Positions 16,509-26,525 of a stretch of 64,000 nucleotides of DNA are shown one piece after another. The DNA is from Dyella_B sp035503745 (GTDB lineage: Bacteria > Pseudomonadota > Gammaproteobacteria > Xanthomonadales > Rhodanobacteraceae). The stretch covers positions 25,643 through 89,642 of the forward strand of contig NZ_DATJTC010000044.1 of NCBI RefSeq assembly GCF_035503745.1, read 5' to 3'. How positions within the stretch are numbered: the stretch's first letter is position 1; the number at the start of each line of letters is the position of its first letter. A model generated the notes under the pieces. That model did not search any database. It saw only the letters and a list, made by a program, of their open reading frames with translations, and was not told the DNA's origin. The translations under genes were made by a program, and so were the position numbers.

Positions 16509-19220
16509 TCAATGATCCGTCCCCTGCGTGGGTGCCGCCTGTACGCTGTGCGCCGGAACGTTCCAGCCACTCACTTCGACGACAGGTGCGGACGTTCCCT
16601 GCGATGCGTATCGCGCGGTCAGGGTGATCGACTCGCCGGGCCAAAGCGTGACGTCATTGTCATTCCACTGTATCGGCAGCGCAAGATCGCCGCGCGCGCC
16701 ACGCCTGATCGACACATGCTCCAACAGCGCCACCGCCTTGGAGGATGCCGGCACCGACAGCGTAACGGTGGTGACGTCGTTATTTCCTTCGAGGTGTGTG
16801 CTTGCGCGTATCTGGCTTGCGGCGGCGGGCAAGGACTTCAGTGCGGTGAAATCCGCGTACTGTGTCACCGGCGTGAGGTACCAGTTCGAATTGGCCCAGT
16901 CCAGCGTGTCGGGGCGGGTGGACAGCCAATAGACGTTGCGGCTGACCGGCTTGCCGTCGGACGCGGCGAGTTCAAGCTCGACGAAATACACCGCCGACAA
17001 GCCGGCGATGGCCGGAAGCGTCGTCAATGGGCGGGCGTGGTTTCCTTCGATATCGATGCGTTTCAGTTGCTTATCATAGCGCACGCTACCGTCCAGGTTG
17101 CGCACACGGATACGAGCTTCAAGGCCATGCGCGTCGTCAAGCGCGTGGTTTACCAGCACGATATCCCTGGAGTCATACGAATATTGGATGTGCACCGGTT
17201 CGTTGGCTTTCTTGGCACCGAAATACGCACCGGCGGGATTCATGTAGTAATCGTAAAGATGCCAATGCAACGACGGCCAGGCGTTGTTGAGCATCCAGTA
17301 GATCACGCCGGTTGCCGGTTTTGCGGCATCCATATGCGCGTTGAACGCCTCGAATTGCGCGCGGACGTTGTCGTAGTTGTCCAACTGCGCCTTGGCCGCG
17401 TAATCGGCAAGACCGGTCGGCGCGCCATAGCGTTGGGCGAGCGCCTTATCGAACGGCGTCAGCACGGCGAACGTCGACCAGTCCGCGGAGGCATGGTATT
17501 GCCTCGCCCCAGGGTATTTCCATAGCGCTTCGCGTTCCTGCGGCGACAGCATGCGCACAAGATCTTCCAGTCGCGGAATGTCGGCGCCGGCGCTGACTTC
17601 GGAATCGAAGCCGAATGCGCCGCCCAGCTTGTCGGCGTACCAATAGGCCGGCGGTACCCAGTCGTATGGGCCGGCCATCTTCATGCCCGAAGGACCGGCT
17701 TCGGCGGTAGCCTGATCGGCGGCGGCCGAGATGATGGGTAAGCGCCAATCGGCGTCGCGCAGCGTATCGACATACATCTTCGCGATCCGCGGGGGCGGTG
17801 CATTGTCGCTGCCGATCAGGAAGCCGATGACGGATGGATGGTTGCGCAACAACCGCGCTTCGCTGGCCATCGATGCTTGCGCTACGTTCTCGTCGGCGGC
17901 GTTCCAGGGGGCACCGCCTGTTTTGGCGGCCGACTCCCATTTGTCGCAGCACTCCCAGCCCGCCAGTATCAGCACGCCGGTGCGGTCGGCGAGGTCGTAG
18001 AAGTACTGGTTTTCCAGCTTGCCCTCGCTGCGGATGGTATTGAGCCCTAAGTTGAGCACGTAGCCGAATTCGGCCTCCATGCGTGCGGGGTCGTCGCGCA
18101 GGAACATGTCCGGCGCCCAGCCCGCGCCGCGGATCAGCAGTGGCTTTCCGTTGATGAAAAATTGCCGATAACCTTGCTTGGTCAAGCTCGAATTGACGCT
18201 GCGTATGCCAAAGGTAGCCGTGGCACGGTCAGACCTCGCGCCATCGACCATCGCAGCCAGCTCAAGTTGATACAGCGGATGCCCGCCCATACCGGCCGGC
18301 CACCATATTTTCGGATGATCCAGCGCAAGGCCCGGCGTTGTGCCGGGCGAGAACGAAACGACCTGCGTTTGCCCAGGCGCAAGATGCACGGTCTGCTGCA
18401 AGCGAACCCCGGCAACCGTACCGGTAACCGTTGCGTCGTGCGCTATCGTGTCGAGGTTTTTGGCATCCACTTTCACGATCAGTGCGGCATGCGAAAGATC
18501 GGGCGGCGACAAGGTCGAAATGACGTAGGGAAAGCTGAGTTCCACCGGACCGGTCTGCACGATATCCACACCGCGCCAGGGGCCCATGTTGTTGTCGGGA
18601 GGCGTGGGATTCCAGTCCACCCAGCCGATCGACAGGCTCTTTCTTGGATCGGCCGGATGCACGCGCAGGGCGAGGACGTTGCTTCCCGCATGCACCCAGT
18701 GCGACACGTCGAAGCCGCGCACGGGATAGGCGCCGGCGACTTCGGTGCGGTCGGCGACCAGGTGCCCGTTCACCCATACGTCGGCGCTTGCGATCAGGCC
18801 ATTTAAGCGCAGCAGCGTATGCGTGCCCGTTGAGTCTTTGCGCAGCGCGAATTGGGTGCGATACCACCAGGGCGTTACGAACAGCGTGCCGCTCGCATCG
18901 GGCACCTGCACCGCGCGCAGGTTGTCGCTATAGAAAAGGTCGTGCTTGAACACGCCGTTTTCTATCAATCCGGCCATGACGGTTGCCCGGCCGCTCACCG
19001 GATACCAGCCCTCGGTGGCGAAGCCCGCCGAAGAAATATCGGCGCCCGTCTGCTGCGCCTTCGCGCTGTCCTGCATTTGCCAATGATCAATGGCCGTGGT
19101 GGAACCGGTCTCGCCGCTTACCTGCGTGGGTGCATAAGCTGTTTGCGCGGACATGGCCAATGGGGCCCATATCGCCGTCGCGGCCATGATGCAGAGCGCA
19201 TATCGGGCTGGAATTTGCAT
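16509..19220 (-). CDS. Secreted GH2 glycosidase, exo-beta-D-glucosaminidase-like
   Basis: A 903-residue secreted enzyme (signal MQIPARYALCIMAATAIWAP...AMSAQT). It has the GH2 order: jelly-roll sugar-binding domain (WYRTQFAL...WVNGHLVAD, MGPWRGVDIV), immunoglobulin-like domain, then the TIM barrel (FINGKPLLIRGAGWAPDMFL, LNLGLNTIRSEG). The acid/base position is Asp472 in IGFLIGSDNAPP instead of the usual Glu in NE, and the nucleophile is Glu541 in GFDSEVSAG. Asp replacing Glu marks the exo-beta-D-glucosaminidase (CsxA) subfamily, so it probably removes terminal glucosamine from chitosan-like or related glycans. A beta-mannosidase role is less likely. The start at 19220 is fixed by the signal peptide. 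Confidence 0.8.
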   Translation of the reverse strand: MQIPARYALCIMAATAIWAPLAMSAQTAYAPTQVSGETGSTTAIDHWQMQDSAKAQQTGADISSAGFATEGWYPVSGRATVMAGLIENGVFKHDLFYSDNLRAVQVPDASGTLFVTPWWYRTQFALRKDSTGTHTLLRLNGLIASADVWVNGHLVADRTEVAGAYPVRGFDVSHWVHAGSNVLALRVHPADPRKSLSIGWVDWNPTPPDNNMGPWRGVDIVQTGPVELSFPYVISTLSPPDLSHAALIVKVDAKNLDTIAHDATVTGTVAGVRLQQTVHLAPGQTQVVSFSPGTTPGLALDHPKIWWPAGMGGHPLYQLELAAMVDGARSDRATATFGIRSVNSSLTKQGYRQFFINGKPLLIRGAGWAPDMFLRDDPARMEAEFGYVLNLGLNTIRSEGKLENQYFYDLADRTGVLILAGWECCDKWESAAKTGGAPWNAADENVAQASMASEARLLRNHPSVIGFLIGSDNAPPPRIAKMYVDTLRDADWRLPIISAAADQATAEAGPSGMKMAGPYDWVPPAYWYADKLGGAFGFDSEVSAGADIPRLEDLVRMLSPQEREALWKYPGARQYHASADWSTFAVLTPFDKALAQRYGAPTGLADYAAKAQLDNYDNVRAQFEAFNAHMDAAKPATGVIYWMLNNAWPSLHWHLYDYYMNPAGAYFGAKKANEPVHIQYSYDSRDIVLVNHALDDAHGLEARIRVRNLDGSVRYDKQLKRIDIEGNHARPLTTLPAIAGLSAVYFVELELAASDGKPVSRNVYWLSTRPDTLDWANSNWYLTPVTQYADFTALKSLPAAASQIRASTHLEGNNDVTTVTLSVPASSKAVALLEHVSIRRGARGDLALPIQWNDNDVTLWPGESITLTARYASQGTSAPVVEVSGWNVPAHSVQAAPTQGTDH

Positions 19221-19224
19221 GGCG

Positions 19225-20613
19225 TTAGGGTTTCCCAAGATAGGTTTCGCGTATTTCGACGGGCGCGAACGGCCATGACCGGTTGAGCTTGGCCCAGGCC
19301 GCAAACACCACCAGGCCGGCGATCATCCACAGTCCGGACAGGATCAGCGACAACCTGGAGGCGGACACGTATACGTAGACCCAGCCCACCAGCGCAATCA
19401 CGCAGGGCACCGGGTAAAGCCATTGCTTGTACGGACGCTCCAGCTTCGGCTGGCGTCTGCGCAGCACGATCAGCGCGACGATCTGCGCAATCGACTGCAC
19501 GAGGATGGTCGCCGCAAGCAGCATGTTGATCACTTCGGTGAGATCAAAAAACGTACCGATAGCCGTCACCACACCCATCGTAAGCAGCGCCACGTGCGGA
19601 AAGCCGTGCTTGGCGTGCAGCTGCCCGAACACGGAAAGGAATACCTTGTCCCGCGCCGCCTCGAACGGCACGCGCGAGCCGCCCAGCAGTCCGGTGAACA
19701 CCGAGGCGAAGGCGGTCACGATGATCAAGACCGTCATGACGGCGGCGGCCAAGTGCCCCCAACTATGTTCCACCACGAACGATGCCACGGATTTGGATTG
19801 GGCGATGTCCTGCCATGGCGCAACGCCGAGCACGCTGATGTTGAGCAGCAGGTAGACAAACATCATTGCAATCACCGAGACGATGATGGAGCCTGGCATC
19901 GTGCGGCCCGGATTGCGCAACTCGTCGCCAATGTAGGCGGTGGTGTTGTAGCCCAGATAGTCGTAGATGCCGATGATCAGTCCCGCGCCAAGCCCCACGA
20001 AAAAGTGGCTGCCCCATACGCCGGACGGGTAAGTGAAGGCGTAACCGGCATGGAAGTGCGAAAAGCCCGCTGCCGCCACGCCGATGACCGAGACCAGCAT
20101 GATGACCCACAATGCAATGGTGATCGCACGAACCGATTCGATGCGGCGATAAAGCAGCCAGGTGACCAAGGCGGTGGCCGCCAGGCCGATCGCATGCACC
20201 GGCCACCAGCCGAGCCTGGGAAAGAAAAACTCCAGATACTCCACCATGCCGATAATGCCCGTGGACATCAGCAAGGGAATGGCCAGCAGCATCGTCCAGA
20301 TGAAAAGAAACGGCATCAATTTACCGGTGCGGTACTGGAACGCCTCGCGCAAGTAGACATAGGTTCCGCCCGAGCCGGGCATGGCGGAGCCCAGTTCGGC
20401 CCAGACCAGGCCGTCGGCCATGGCCAGGATGGCGCCGGCGATCCAGCCGATGACCGCCTGCGGGCCGCCCATCGCGGCGACCATGATGGGGATGGTGATG
20501 AACGGCCCGATGCCGCACATCTGGGTCATGTTGATCGCAGTGCCCGAAAACAGCCCGATCGAGCGGTGAAAGGCGTTGTCGCGAACGGGCTGGGTTGTGC
20601 TGGAATCGTGCAT
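19225..20613 (-). CDS. APC-family amino acid/amine permease
   Basis: A 462-residue inner-membrane transporter with about 12 hydrophobic segments. The first helix region GLFSGTAINMTQMCGIGPFI and SAMPGSGGTYVYLREAF are standard APC motifs for substrate binding. It lies 4 bp upstream of the GH2 gene, so the two are cotranscribed. In this context it may import amino sugars or glycan-derived amino acids, as APC permeases are found in xanthomonad glycan loci, but the substrate cannot be read from sequence. Confidence 0.85.
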   Translation of the reverse strand: MHDSSTTQPVRDNAFHRSIGLFSGTAINMTQMCGIGPFITIPIMVAAMGGPQAVIGWIAGAILAMADGLVWAELGSAMPGSGGTYVYLREAFQYRTGKLMPFLFIWTMLLAIPLLMSTGIIGMVEYLEFFFPRLGWWPVHAIGLAATALVTWLLYRRIESVRAITIALWVIMLVSVIGVAAAGFSHFHAGYAFTYPSGVWGSHFFVGLGAGLIIGIYDYLGYNTTAYIGDELRNPGRTMPGSIIVSVIAMMFVYLLLNISVLGVAPWQDIAQSKSVASFVVEHSWGHLAAAVMTVLIIVTAFASVFTGLLGGSRVPFEAARDKVFLSVFGQLHAKHGFPHVALLTMGVVTAIGTFFDLTEVINMLLAATILVQSIAQIVALIVLRRRQPKLERPYKQWLYPVPCVIALVGWVYVYVSASRLSLILSGLWMIAGLVVFAAWAKLNRSWPFAPVEIRETYLGKP

Positions 20614-20774
20614 GCTTGCCTTGCCGTGGTGGATGGCGGACGGACGTCCACGTGGGTGTCACGAATAACGATCGTATTGTTCCAGCTTTGGCCCGCGTCG
20701 CGTTGGCCCCATTCCCGCGCGATCGGAAATGGGGCTGCCGACGTGCCCGGGGCATGCGAGGGGAGGTGCCCCGA

Positions 20775-23700
20775 TTACCACTGGCCGCGTACGCCCAGCA
20801 TGAACATACGCTCGGAGAACGTCGAGTGCGCAGGCTGGTCGGACCACACCAGGTAGTAGCGCTGATACTCGTTGGTGAGGTTGGTGCCGTCCAGGAACAC
20901 TTCGACGTATTTGTTGAACTTGTAGGATACCGACGCGTCGAGATACTTCTGCGGCGCCTCATACATCTCCAAGCCGGTAATGCCACCGACACTGTCCATC
21001 ACCGCGCGCTGCGAACGGTAGTTGTACGCCAGGCGCGCCTGGAAGTGATCGTCCTGGTACCACAGGATGAAGTTACCCGATTCGGTGGAGTTGTCCTGGA
21101 AGGGAATTTCGCGGCCGGACAGATCCCGCTCGCCCGAATTGCTTGGAGCATACGTGGCGTTTACCTCCACGCCCGTCTTGGACAGAAAGCCGGGCAGGAA
21201 GGTGAAGCCCTGGCGGTAATCGAACTCCGCACCCTGGATGCTGTTGCCGGTGCCTTGCACGGGCTGGGTGATGACGATGCAATGATCGCGCACCACGCCG
21301 TCCTCGTCGGGAAGGCTGCAATTGGTGACGCTGCCGTTCTTGATGAAGCTTTCCACATTGATGCGGAACAGCGCCAGGCTAAGCATGCTGGTGGGGTTGA
21401 TGTAGTACTCCAGCGATGCGCCATAGTTGGTGGAGCGCCACGGGTTAAGGTTCGGGTTGCCGGTCGAGGTGCCGTCGGAGACGCGGAAGATCGGGCCCTG
21501 CGGCGTTTCCATCAACGAGTAGTTCAACTGCAAGCCGCCGGCCCAGGTGCTGAGGTCCAACGGCATCATGTTCTTGGACGCGGCCAATCGAAACTTCAGG
21601 TTATCGGTCAGGTCGAGCCCGAAGTTGAGCGACGGCAGTACGTCCTGATAACTGCGCTTGGTGACGGCCGTGCCTGTTTCGACCGGTTCGTCACCATACG
21701 CGCCCGGCGCACCGCTCAGATATTGGGTGACATTGAGATTGGTATGGATCATGCGCACGCCGATGTTGCCGCTGTACGGCATGTCACCGATGTCGCCGTC
21801 GAAATCGCCCTGCACATAGCCGGTCAATTCCTTCAATTGCACGGCCCAGGTCGTGCCCGGCTCGGCCACTTCGGTGGTGTCGGGGTAGAGCGATTTCCAA
21901 TATGAAATGGGATTGACCATCGCGTTGGGATCGATCGCCCAGAAATTGATGCCCGAGCCCAGCAGGTTGTAGTACTCCTTGAAATTACCCGACAGCGGCG
22001 CGACGGTATTGGGCATCGATATCGCCGACAGCGGCCCCGCGCGGAAATAGCCAATATCGTTGCCCGCGGTGCAGGAGCCGCTGTTCAAGACCACGTCGGC
22101 GCCGACGTAGCGCACCAGGCAACCGTTTGGGTCGCTGGCGCCCATGCCGGCATAAACCGGTGTTTCCAGGGTCCAGCCGTTGTTGTTGGCGTTGCGGATG
22201 CTATTGCGTATGCCAAATTCGAGCTTGATACCGTCCTGAAAATCGTATTTGCCGTCAAAGCGCAAGGCGTTCAATGCCACCTGGCGATCGTAATCGCCGG
22301 AGGACTCCAGCGTCTTCATGGTCCAGCCGGCGGGGTTGGCGAAATCGGCCGCCAGCGACGGCGGCAGGCTGACGGTAACGTAGCGGCCAAGGAAGTTGGC
22401 GATGATGGGCACGGTGTTCTGTGGAACGCCGTTCGCATTGAACACGCGGTTGCCGCCCAATTGCGACGGGTACACGAACGTGCCGGGCGGCACGGCGTCG
22501 TCGGGTACGCCGGGCATCAGTACGTTGGGCCATAGCGCGCCGTCGGAGTCGGAGATGTTGACGTCGGTTTCCTCGTTCGACTGGAACGCGGTGTCGTGAA
22601 TGCCGCGCACGCTTCCGGTGAACGATCCACCGTCGTCGTAATCCAGCTGGAGGTTCAAGTTTTTCGCGTTGGAGCTTTTCTGGATGATTTGCGAATACGA
22701 CTCCACGTCGCCCGGCCACTTCTCATACACCTGGGTGGTGTAGATCTGCGAGCCTTGCCAGCCTGGTTCGGGCGTGCCGTAAGCGCCAAGAGCCGGGCTT
22801 CCGGTATCGCGCGATTGCAGCGGTACGTAAGTTGCGCCCTGCCAGTTGGTGGAGTTGAACTGGATGCCGTAGTTGCGATCGAACTCGCGCTGCTGCGAGT
22901 AGAAGTAGTCGGTGGTCAGGCTCAGGCCGTTGCCTAGATCCACCTGGAAAGAAGCATTGGCAGACTTGCGCTTGCGCTGCGTGGTGATGTCGTTGATGCC
23001 GATATCCTGGCTGCCCATGAATACGCCGTTGGACTTGCCGTCGCCATTGACGTCCACGCTGCCATCGGGGTTCTGCACGATCTTCGACGGAATGGGCGCA
23101 CCGTTCCACGGGGTCAGGAAGCCGTTGTAGCCGCCCGCGCTGGCGGCGTTTTCGCCGTTGAGCACGACGCCGTACTGGTCCAGGCCCTCGGTCGCGTTCA
23201 TTCGCGTGGTATTGGAGAAGTCGGCAGAGACCAGAAAACCCCAATGGCCGCTGTCGTTGTACGAAATAAGGCCGTTGGCTTCGGGCCCCAGATGGTTGGT
23301 GGTGGTGCCGCGCTCGGCGTCGGCCGAATAGCTGTAGGTGAAGCCGCTGGGGAGATCCCACGGACGATAGGTGTGCAGGTCGATCGCGCCGCTGATGCCG
23401 CTGTCGGTTTCGTTGGCCGTTGACGATTTGACCACGTCGACGCCATGGAACAGCGTGGACGGCAGCATCGTGAAATCGGGCTGCTGCGAGTCGATCTGAT
23501 CGGCGGTGATGAACACTTCGCCGTTCAGCATGGTGCCGACCTGAGGCAATCCGCGCACGTCCACCGACGTGCCCACGCCGGCGTCGCGGTTGATCTGCAC
23601 GCCAGTGACGCGCTGCAGGGAGTCGGTAATGGTGGTGTCGGGCAGGGCGCCGATGTTTTCCGCCGTGATGCTGTCCTGGATGTCCGGTGCGTCGCGTTTC

Positions 23701-23999
23701 ACGTCGATGGCGCGCATTTGCGACGCGCGTACGCCGGAAACGGACACGGTGGCCAGGGTCGCCGCATTCTTCGCCGCGTCATCCTCTTTCTTGGCATCGG
23801 TTTTTTTGGTGCTGCTCTTCTTGGCGCCAGGCGATGCCGGTGTCGGCGAGGATGCGGCCTGCGCCGTATTGGGCTGCGTGGACTGGCTGCTTGTTTGCGC
23901 ATCGGCAGGTGTCGACGCCCAGACCGATGTCGTGACGACGGTAAATAGCGACACGGTGATCGCGACGGACAATGGATGCTTGCGAAATGCGCTGGACAT
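20775..23999 (-). CDS. TonB-dependent outer-membrane receptor
   Basis: A 1,074-residue receptor. The signal peptide (MSSAFRKHPLSVAITVSLFT...VWAS) is followed by an Ala/Pro/Lys-rich spacer and a TonB-box-like TLATVSVSGVR. The plug domain has AENIGALPDTTITDSLQRVT, VDVRGLPQVGTMLNGE and GVDVVKSSTANETDSGISGA. The rest is a long beta-barrel that ends in the aromatic residue expected of outer-membrane proteins (...FMLGVRGQW). The size and plug resemble carbohydrate-type receptors of xanthomonads and caulobacters. It sits between GH20 and the APC permease and should import oligosaccharides released by the secreted enzymes of the locus. Confidence 0.93.
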   Translation of the reverse strand: MSSAFRKHPLSVAITVSLFTVVTTSVWASTPADAQTSSQSTQPNTAQAASSPTPASPGAKKSSTKKTDAKKEDDAAKNAATLATVSVSGVRASQMRAIDVKRDAPDIQDSITAENIGALPDTTITDSLQRVTGVQINRDAGVGTSVDVRGLPQVGTMLNGEVFITADQIDSQQPDFTMLPSTLFHGVDVVKSSTANETDSGISGAIDLHTYRPWDLPSGFTYSYSADAERGTTTNHLGPEANGLISYNDSGHWGFLVSADFSNTTRMNATEGLDQYGVVLNGENAASAGGYNGFLTPWNGAPIPSKIVQNPDGSVDVNGDGKSNGVFMGSQDIGINDITTQRKRKSANASFQVDLGNGLSLTTDYFYSQQREFDRNYGIQFNSTNWQGATYVPLQSRDTGSPALGAYGTPEPGWQGSQIYTTQVYEKWPGDVESYSQIIQKSSNAKNLNLQLDYDDGGSFTGSVRGIHDTAFQSNEETDVNISDSDGALWPNVLMPGVPDDAVPPGTFVYPSQLGGNRVFNANGVPQNTVPIIANFLGRYVTVSLPPSLAADFANPAGWTMKTLESSGDYDRQVALNALRFDGKYDFQDGIKLEFGIRNSIRNANNNGWTLETPVYAGMGASDPNGCLVRYVGADVVLNSGSCTAGNDIGYFRAGPLSAISMPNTVAPLSGNFKEYYNLLGSGINFWAIDPNAMVNPISYWKSLYPDTTEVAEPGTTWAVQLKELTGYVQGDFDGDIGDMPYSGNIGVRMIHTNLNVTQYLSGAPGAYGDEPVETGTAVTKRSYQDVLPSLNFGLDLTDNLKFRLAASKNMMPLDLSTWAGGLQLNYSLMETPQGPIFRVSDGTSTGNPNLNPWRSTNYGASLEYYINPTSMLSLALFRINVESFIKNGSVTNCSLPDEDGVVRDHCIVITQPVQGTGNSIQGAEFDYRQGFTFLPGFLSKTGVEVNATYAPSNSGERDLSGREIPFQDNSTESGNFILWYQDDHFQARLAYNYRSQRAVMDSVGGITGLEMYEAPQKYLDASVSYKFNKYVEVFLDGTNLTNEYQRYYLVWSDQPAHSTFSERMFMLGVRGQW

Positions 24000-24162
24000 G
24001 GGCTTTAACCTCGTTGACGTTGCCGGTCGAACCTCAGGTGCTGGTGATGTTTCAAAAAAAGCGTGTAGCCCGGCGCCGCCTGCTCAGGCGCACGCCGTCG
24101 TTATGCAACTTCTCGTTGTCCCCAACGTTGGCCACATGAGCCAAAGCCATGCATTGCGTGCT

Positions 24163-24189
24163 GCCGCGCGGGTGCTACTCCCGTGCGGC
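24163..24189. terminator. GC-rich hairpin downstream of the GH20 gene
   Basis: GCCGCGCGGG-N7-CCCGTGCGGC forms a 10-bp stem with one G-T pair, starting 2 bp after the GH20 stop on the minus strand and 160 bp before the receptor start. No T-run follows. It may stabilise or partly terminate the glk-GH20 transcript before the receptor gene. Confidence 0.4.
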
Positions 24190-24191
24190 GC

Positions 24192-26525
24192 TCATTCTGA
24201 AAACGTCATGCGCGCCAGCGCCCATTGGCCATCACGTGGATCGCCGGTGGCGAAGACGCACACATCGCGGACGCCGGCCCCCACCGGCATGGCGATGTTT
24301 GCAAACAAACGGTGTTGCCCTTGCGCCTGCAGCGCGCGCTCCAGCGGCAAGCGCGCAAGCAGCGGCCCGGTGCAAGAATCGGCGTGAAGCTCGAACGCGC
24401 CGGCAGTGCCAGTCGCGTGACGTACCACCGCGTCCCTGGCCTCGTCGCCGAAACGCCAGGTCATGCGTTCGATGGTGATCGCAACGTGCTTGACGCCTTG
24501 CAACGGCGCCTGCGGCCACGACCAGCACATGTTTCCGATGTCCACCGAATAGAGCGGTGGCGTCCCATGCGCTGGCCTGCTGCCCTCCAACCGCGTGCCC
24601 GGTTGCCCGGAGCAGGTCTGCAGGGCACTGCTGTCGCGACTGCGCAAGGTCGCTTCATCAAGCATCTGCGCGCGTGGTGCAGCGAGTTCGAAACCATCGG
24701 GCGCGAACGTTGCGGCCCGCACAGTCGTGTGGATAGGCAACGTGAGCGGCTTCGCATACGGCGTAGATTGGCTGTTGGGTTCAGAGCCATCTGTCGTGTA
24801 GCGAATGGTCCCGAATCCGGCTTGATTGGATAGCGCGACATGGAACGTGGCATCTGCCGCTGCCGTTACGTCGAAGACCGGCGCGAACGCGCTGTCGGCG
24901 TAGACGATACCGAGCGCGCGGTAGCGCGCCAGTTCCGCCGGCATGCGTTGCAGGAAGTCGTTCCAATCGTGCGCGCTCGCGGGCGACCAGCCAAGCTCCG
25001 ACAATGCGGCGATACGCGGGAACACCGCGTGCTGGTCGTGGGCAAAGGTAGGCATCTGCTCGGTCCACAGGCCGGCCTGCACGCCGATGATGTGCCGCGC
25101 TTCGTTCGCGTCTGCGCCCTGGGGAATGATGGCCGTGTCATAGGCTTGCCGCAACGTTGCCGCGGGCGGCGGCCCGGGCCATTCGTCGGGAAGGCCGGAC
25201 TGGTAGTGGTCGAAGTAGAGCGATTCCTGCGGCGTCATGACCACGTCGTGACCTTGCCTGGCGGCCGTCAGCGCCACGCGTTCGTTGTCGTCGCCGTGCC
25301 AGGACATCACCACTTGCGATGCCGGCAGCGTTGCGCCGGCCACCAGCTCGTCGTCCCAGCCCACCGGCGTGCGCCCGTGCTCGATAAGGTGCGCGGCGAC
25401 CTGGTTGGTAAACCAGCTCTGCAGCTGATCCATGTTCGCCAGGCCCAATGCGTGCATGCGAGCGCGTACTTCCTGGGAGGCGTTCCACTGCTGCTTGTCG
25501 GCCTCGTCGCCACCGATGGAGATGTCATGCGAGGGGAACAGCTGCATCACTTCGTCGAGTACGTCGTCGACGAAGTGCAGGGTCTTTTCATCGGGTTTGA
25601 GCAACCATGGACTGACGCCCCAATCGGTCCACACCGTCGGGCGCTTGCCGGTAACGCCGAGCCACGGATAGGCGGCGATGGCTGCCTGCGCGTGTCCCGG
25701 CAGATCGATTTCCGGCACGATGTCCACATAGCGCGAGGCGGCATAGCGCACGATGTCGCGCACTTGCGCCTGCGTATAGAAGCCGCAATAGGGCCGTTCG
25801 GCCGAACCGGTCAGTTCGCTGTCCAGGCCCACCGCCTTGCGACACGCACCGATGTCCGTGAGCAGGGGATACTTGCGGATTTCCAGACGCCAACCCTGAT
25901 CTTCGGTCAGGTGCCAAAGCAATACGTTGAGCTTGTTGAGCGACATCCAGTCGATCAGGCGCTTGATGTCGGCCACGCTTTGGTAATGCCGTCCGGAGTC
26001 GAGCAGCAGGGCGCGCCACGCAAAGCGTGGATGATCGTCGATGGTGCCGTCAGCCACCTCGACCGGCTCACCGCGAATCCAGCCGGGCGGCGTCAGCAAT
26101 TGCCATAGCGTGACGCTGCCATAAAACGCACCGCGCGGCGTGCGCGCGCGGACCACGATGCCGGCATCGCCTATGGTGATGCGATAGCCGGCGTCGTCCG
26201 CGACATCGGCATCGGGTTCCACATCGAACGTAATCGCCGCATGCGTGGTACCCGTCGTCACGCGCATGTGCAAGCCGTTGGTGTCGGCTACGCGTTGCGC
26301 CAATTGTTCTGCAATGGACTGCACCTGCTGGTGGTCCGCGCCACGTATCGAGATCTGTGCGCCATCGGCGATTTCCGTAGCCCCGGATGGGGCGGGGCTG
26401 GCCTTGACCGGCTGCGGCAGCAACGACCACGGATGAATGGCCGGCGCTGCGATGGCCGAACCTGTCATCGCCAGCCACGCGATGGCTACGCAGCGGAAAA
26501 TGGACCATGTCGCGACGTGGCTCAT
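24192..26525 (-). CDS. Secreted GH20 beta-N-acetylhexosaminidase
   Basis: A 777-residue enzyme. The signal peptide (CVAIAWLAMTGSAIAAPAIH) is followed by the GH20b N-terminal domain and a TIM barrel: LLDSGRHYQSVADIKRLIDW, LLWHLTEDQGWRLEIRKYP, DIVPEIDLPGHAQAAIAAYP, and the catalytic pair Asp340-Glu341 in ISIGGDEADK. VMSWHGDD supplies a conserved substrate Trp. The C-terminal 200 residues are a chitobiase-like beta domain. It removes terminal GlcNAc/GalNAc. Its ATG overlaps the glucokinase stop by 4 bp, so they are coupled. The start at 26525 is chosen because upstream in-frame sequence is only the glucokinase shadow. Confidence 0.9.
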   Translation of the reverse strand: MSHVATWSIFRCVAIAWLAMTGSAIAAPAIHPWSLLPQPVKASPAPSGATEIADGAQISIRGADHQQVQSIAEQLAQRVADTNGLHMRVTTGTTHAAITFDVEPDADVADDAGYRITIGDAGIVVRARTPRGAFYGSVTLWQLLTPPGWIRGEPVEVADGTIDDHPRFAWRALLLDSGRHYQSVADIKRLIDWMSLNKLNVLLWHLTEDQGWRLEIRKYPLLTDIGACRKAVGLDSELTGSAERPYCGFYTQAQVRDIVRYAASRYVDIVPEIDLPGHAQAAIAAYPWLGVTGKRPTVWTDWGVSPWLLKPDEKTLHFVDDVLDEVMQLFPSHDISIGGDEADKQQWNASQEVRARMHALGLANMDQLQSWFTNQVAAHLIEHGRTPVGWDDELVAGATLPASQVVMSWHGDDNERVALTAARQGHDVVMTPQESLYFDHYQSGLPDEWPGPPPAATLRQAYDTAIIPQGADANEARHIIGVQAGLWTEQMPTFAHDQHAVFPRIAALSELGWSPASAHDWNDFLQRMPAELARYRALGIVYADSAFAPVFDVTAAADATFHVALSNQAGFGTIRYTTDGSEPNSQSTPYAKPLTLPIHTTVRAATFAPDGFELAAPRAQMLDEATLRSRDSSALQTCSGQPGTRLEGSRPAHGTPPLYSVDIGNMCWSWPQAPLQGVKHVAITIERMTWRFGDEARDAVVRHATGTAGAFELHADSCTGPLLARLPLERALQAQGQHRLFANIAMPVGAGVRDVCVFATGDPRDGQWALARMTFSE

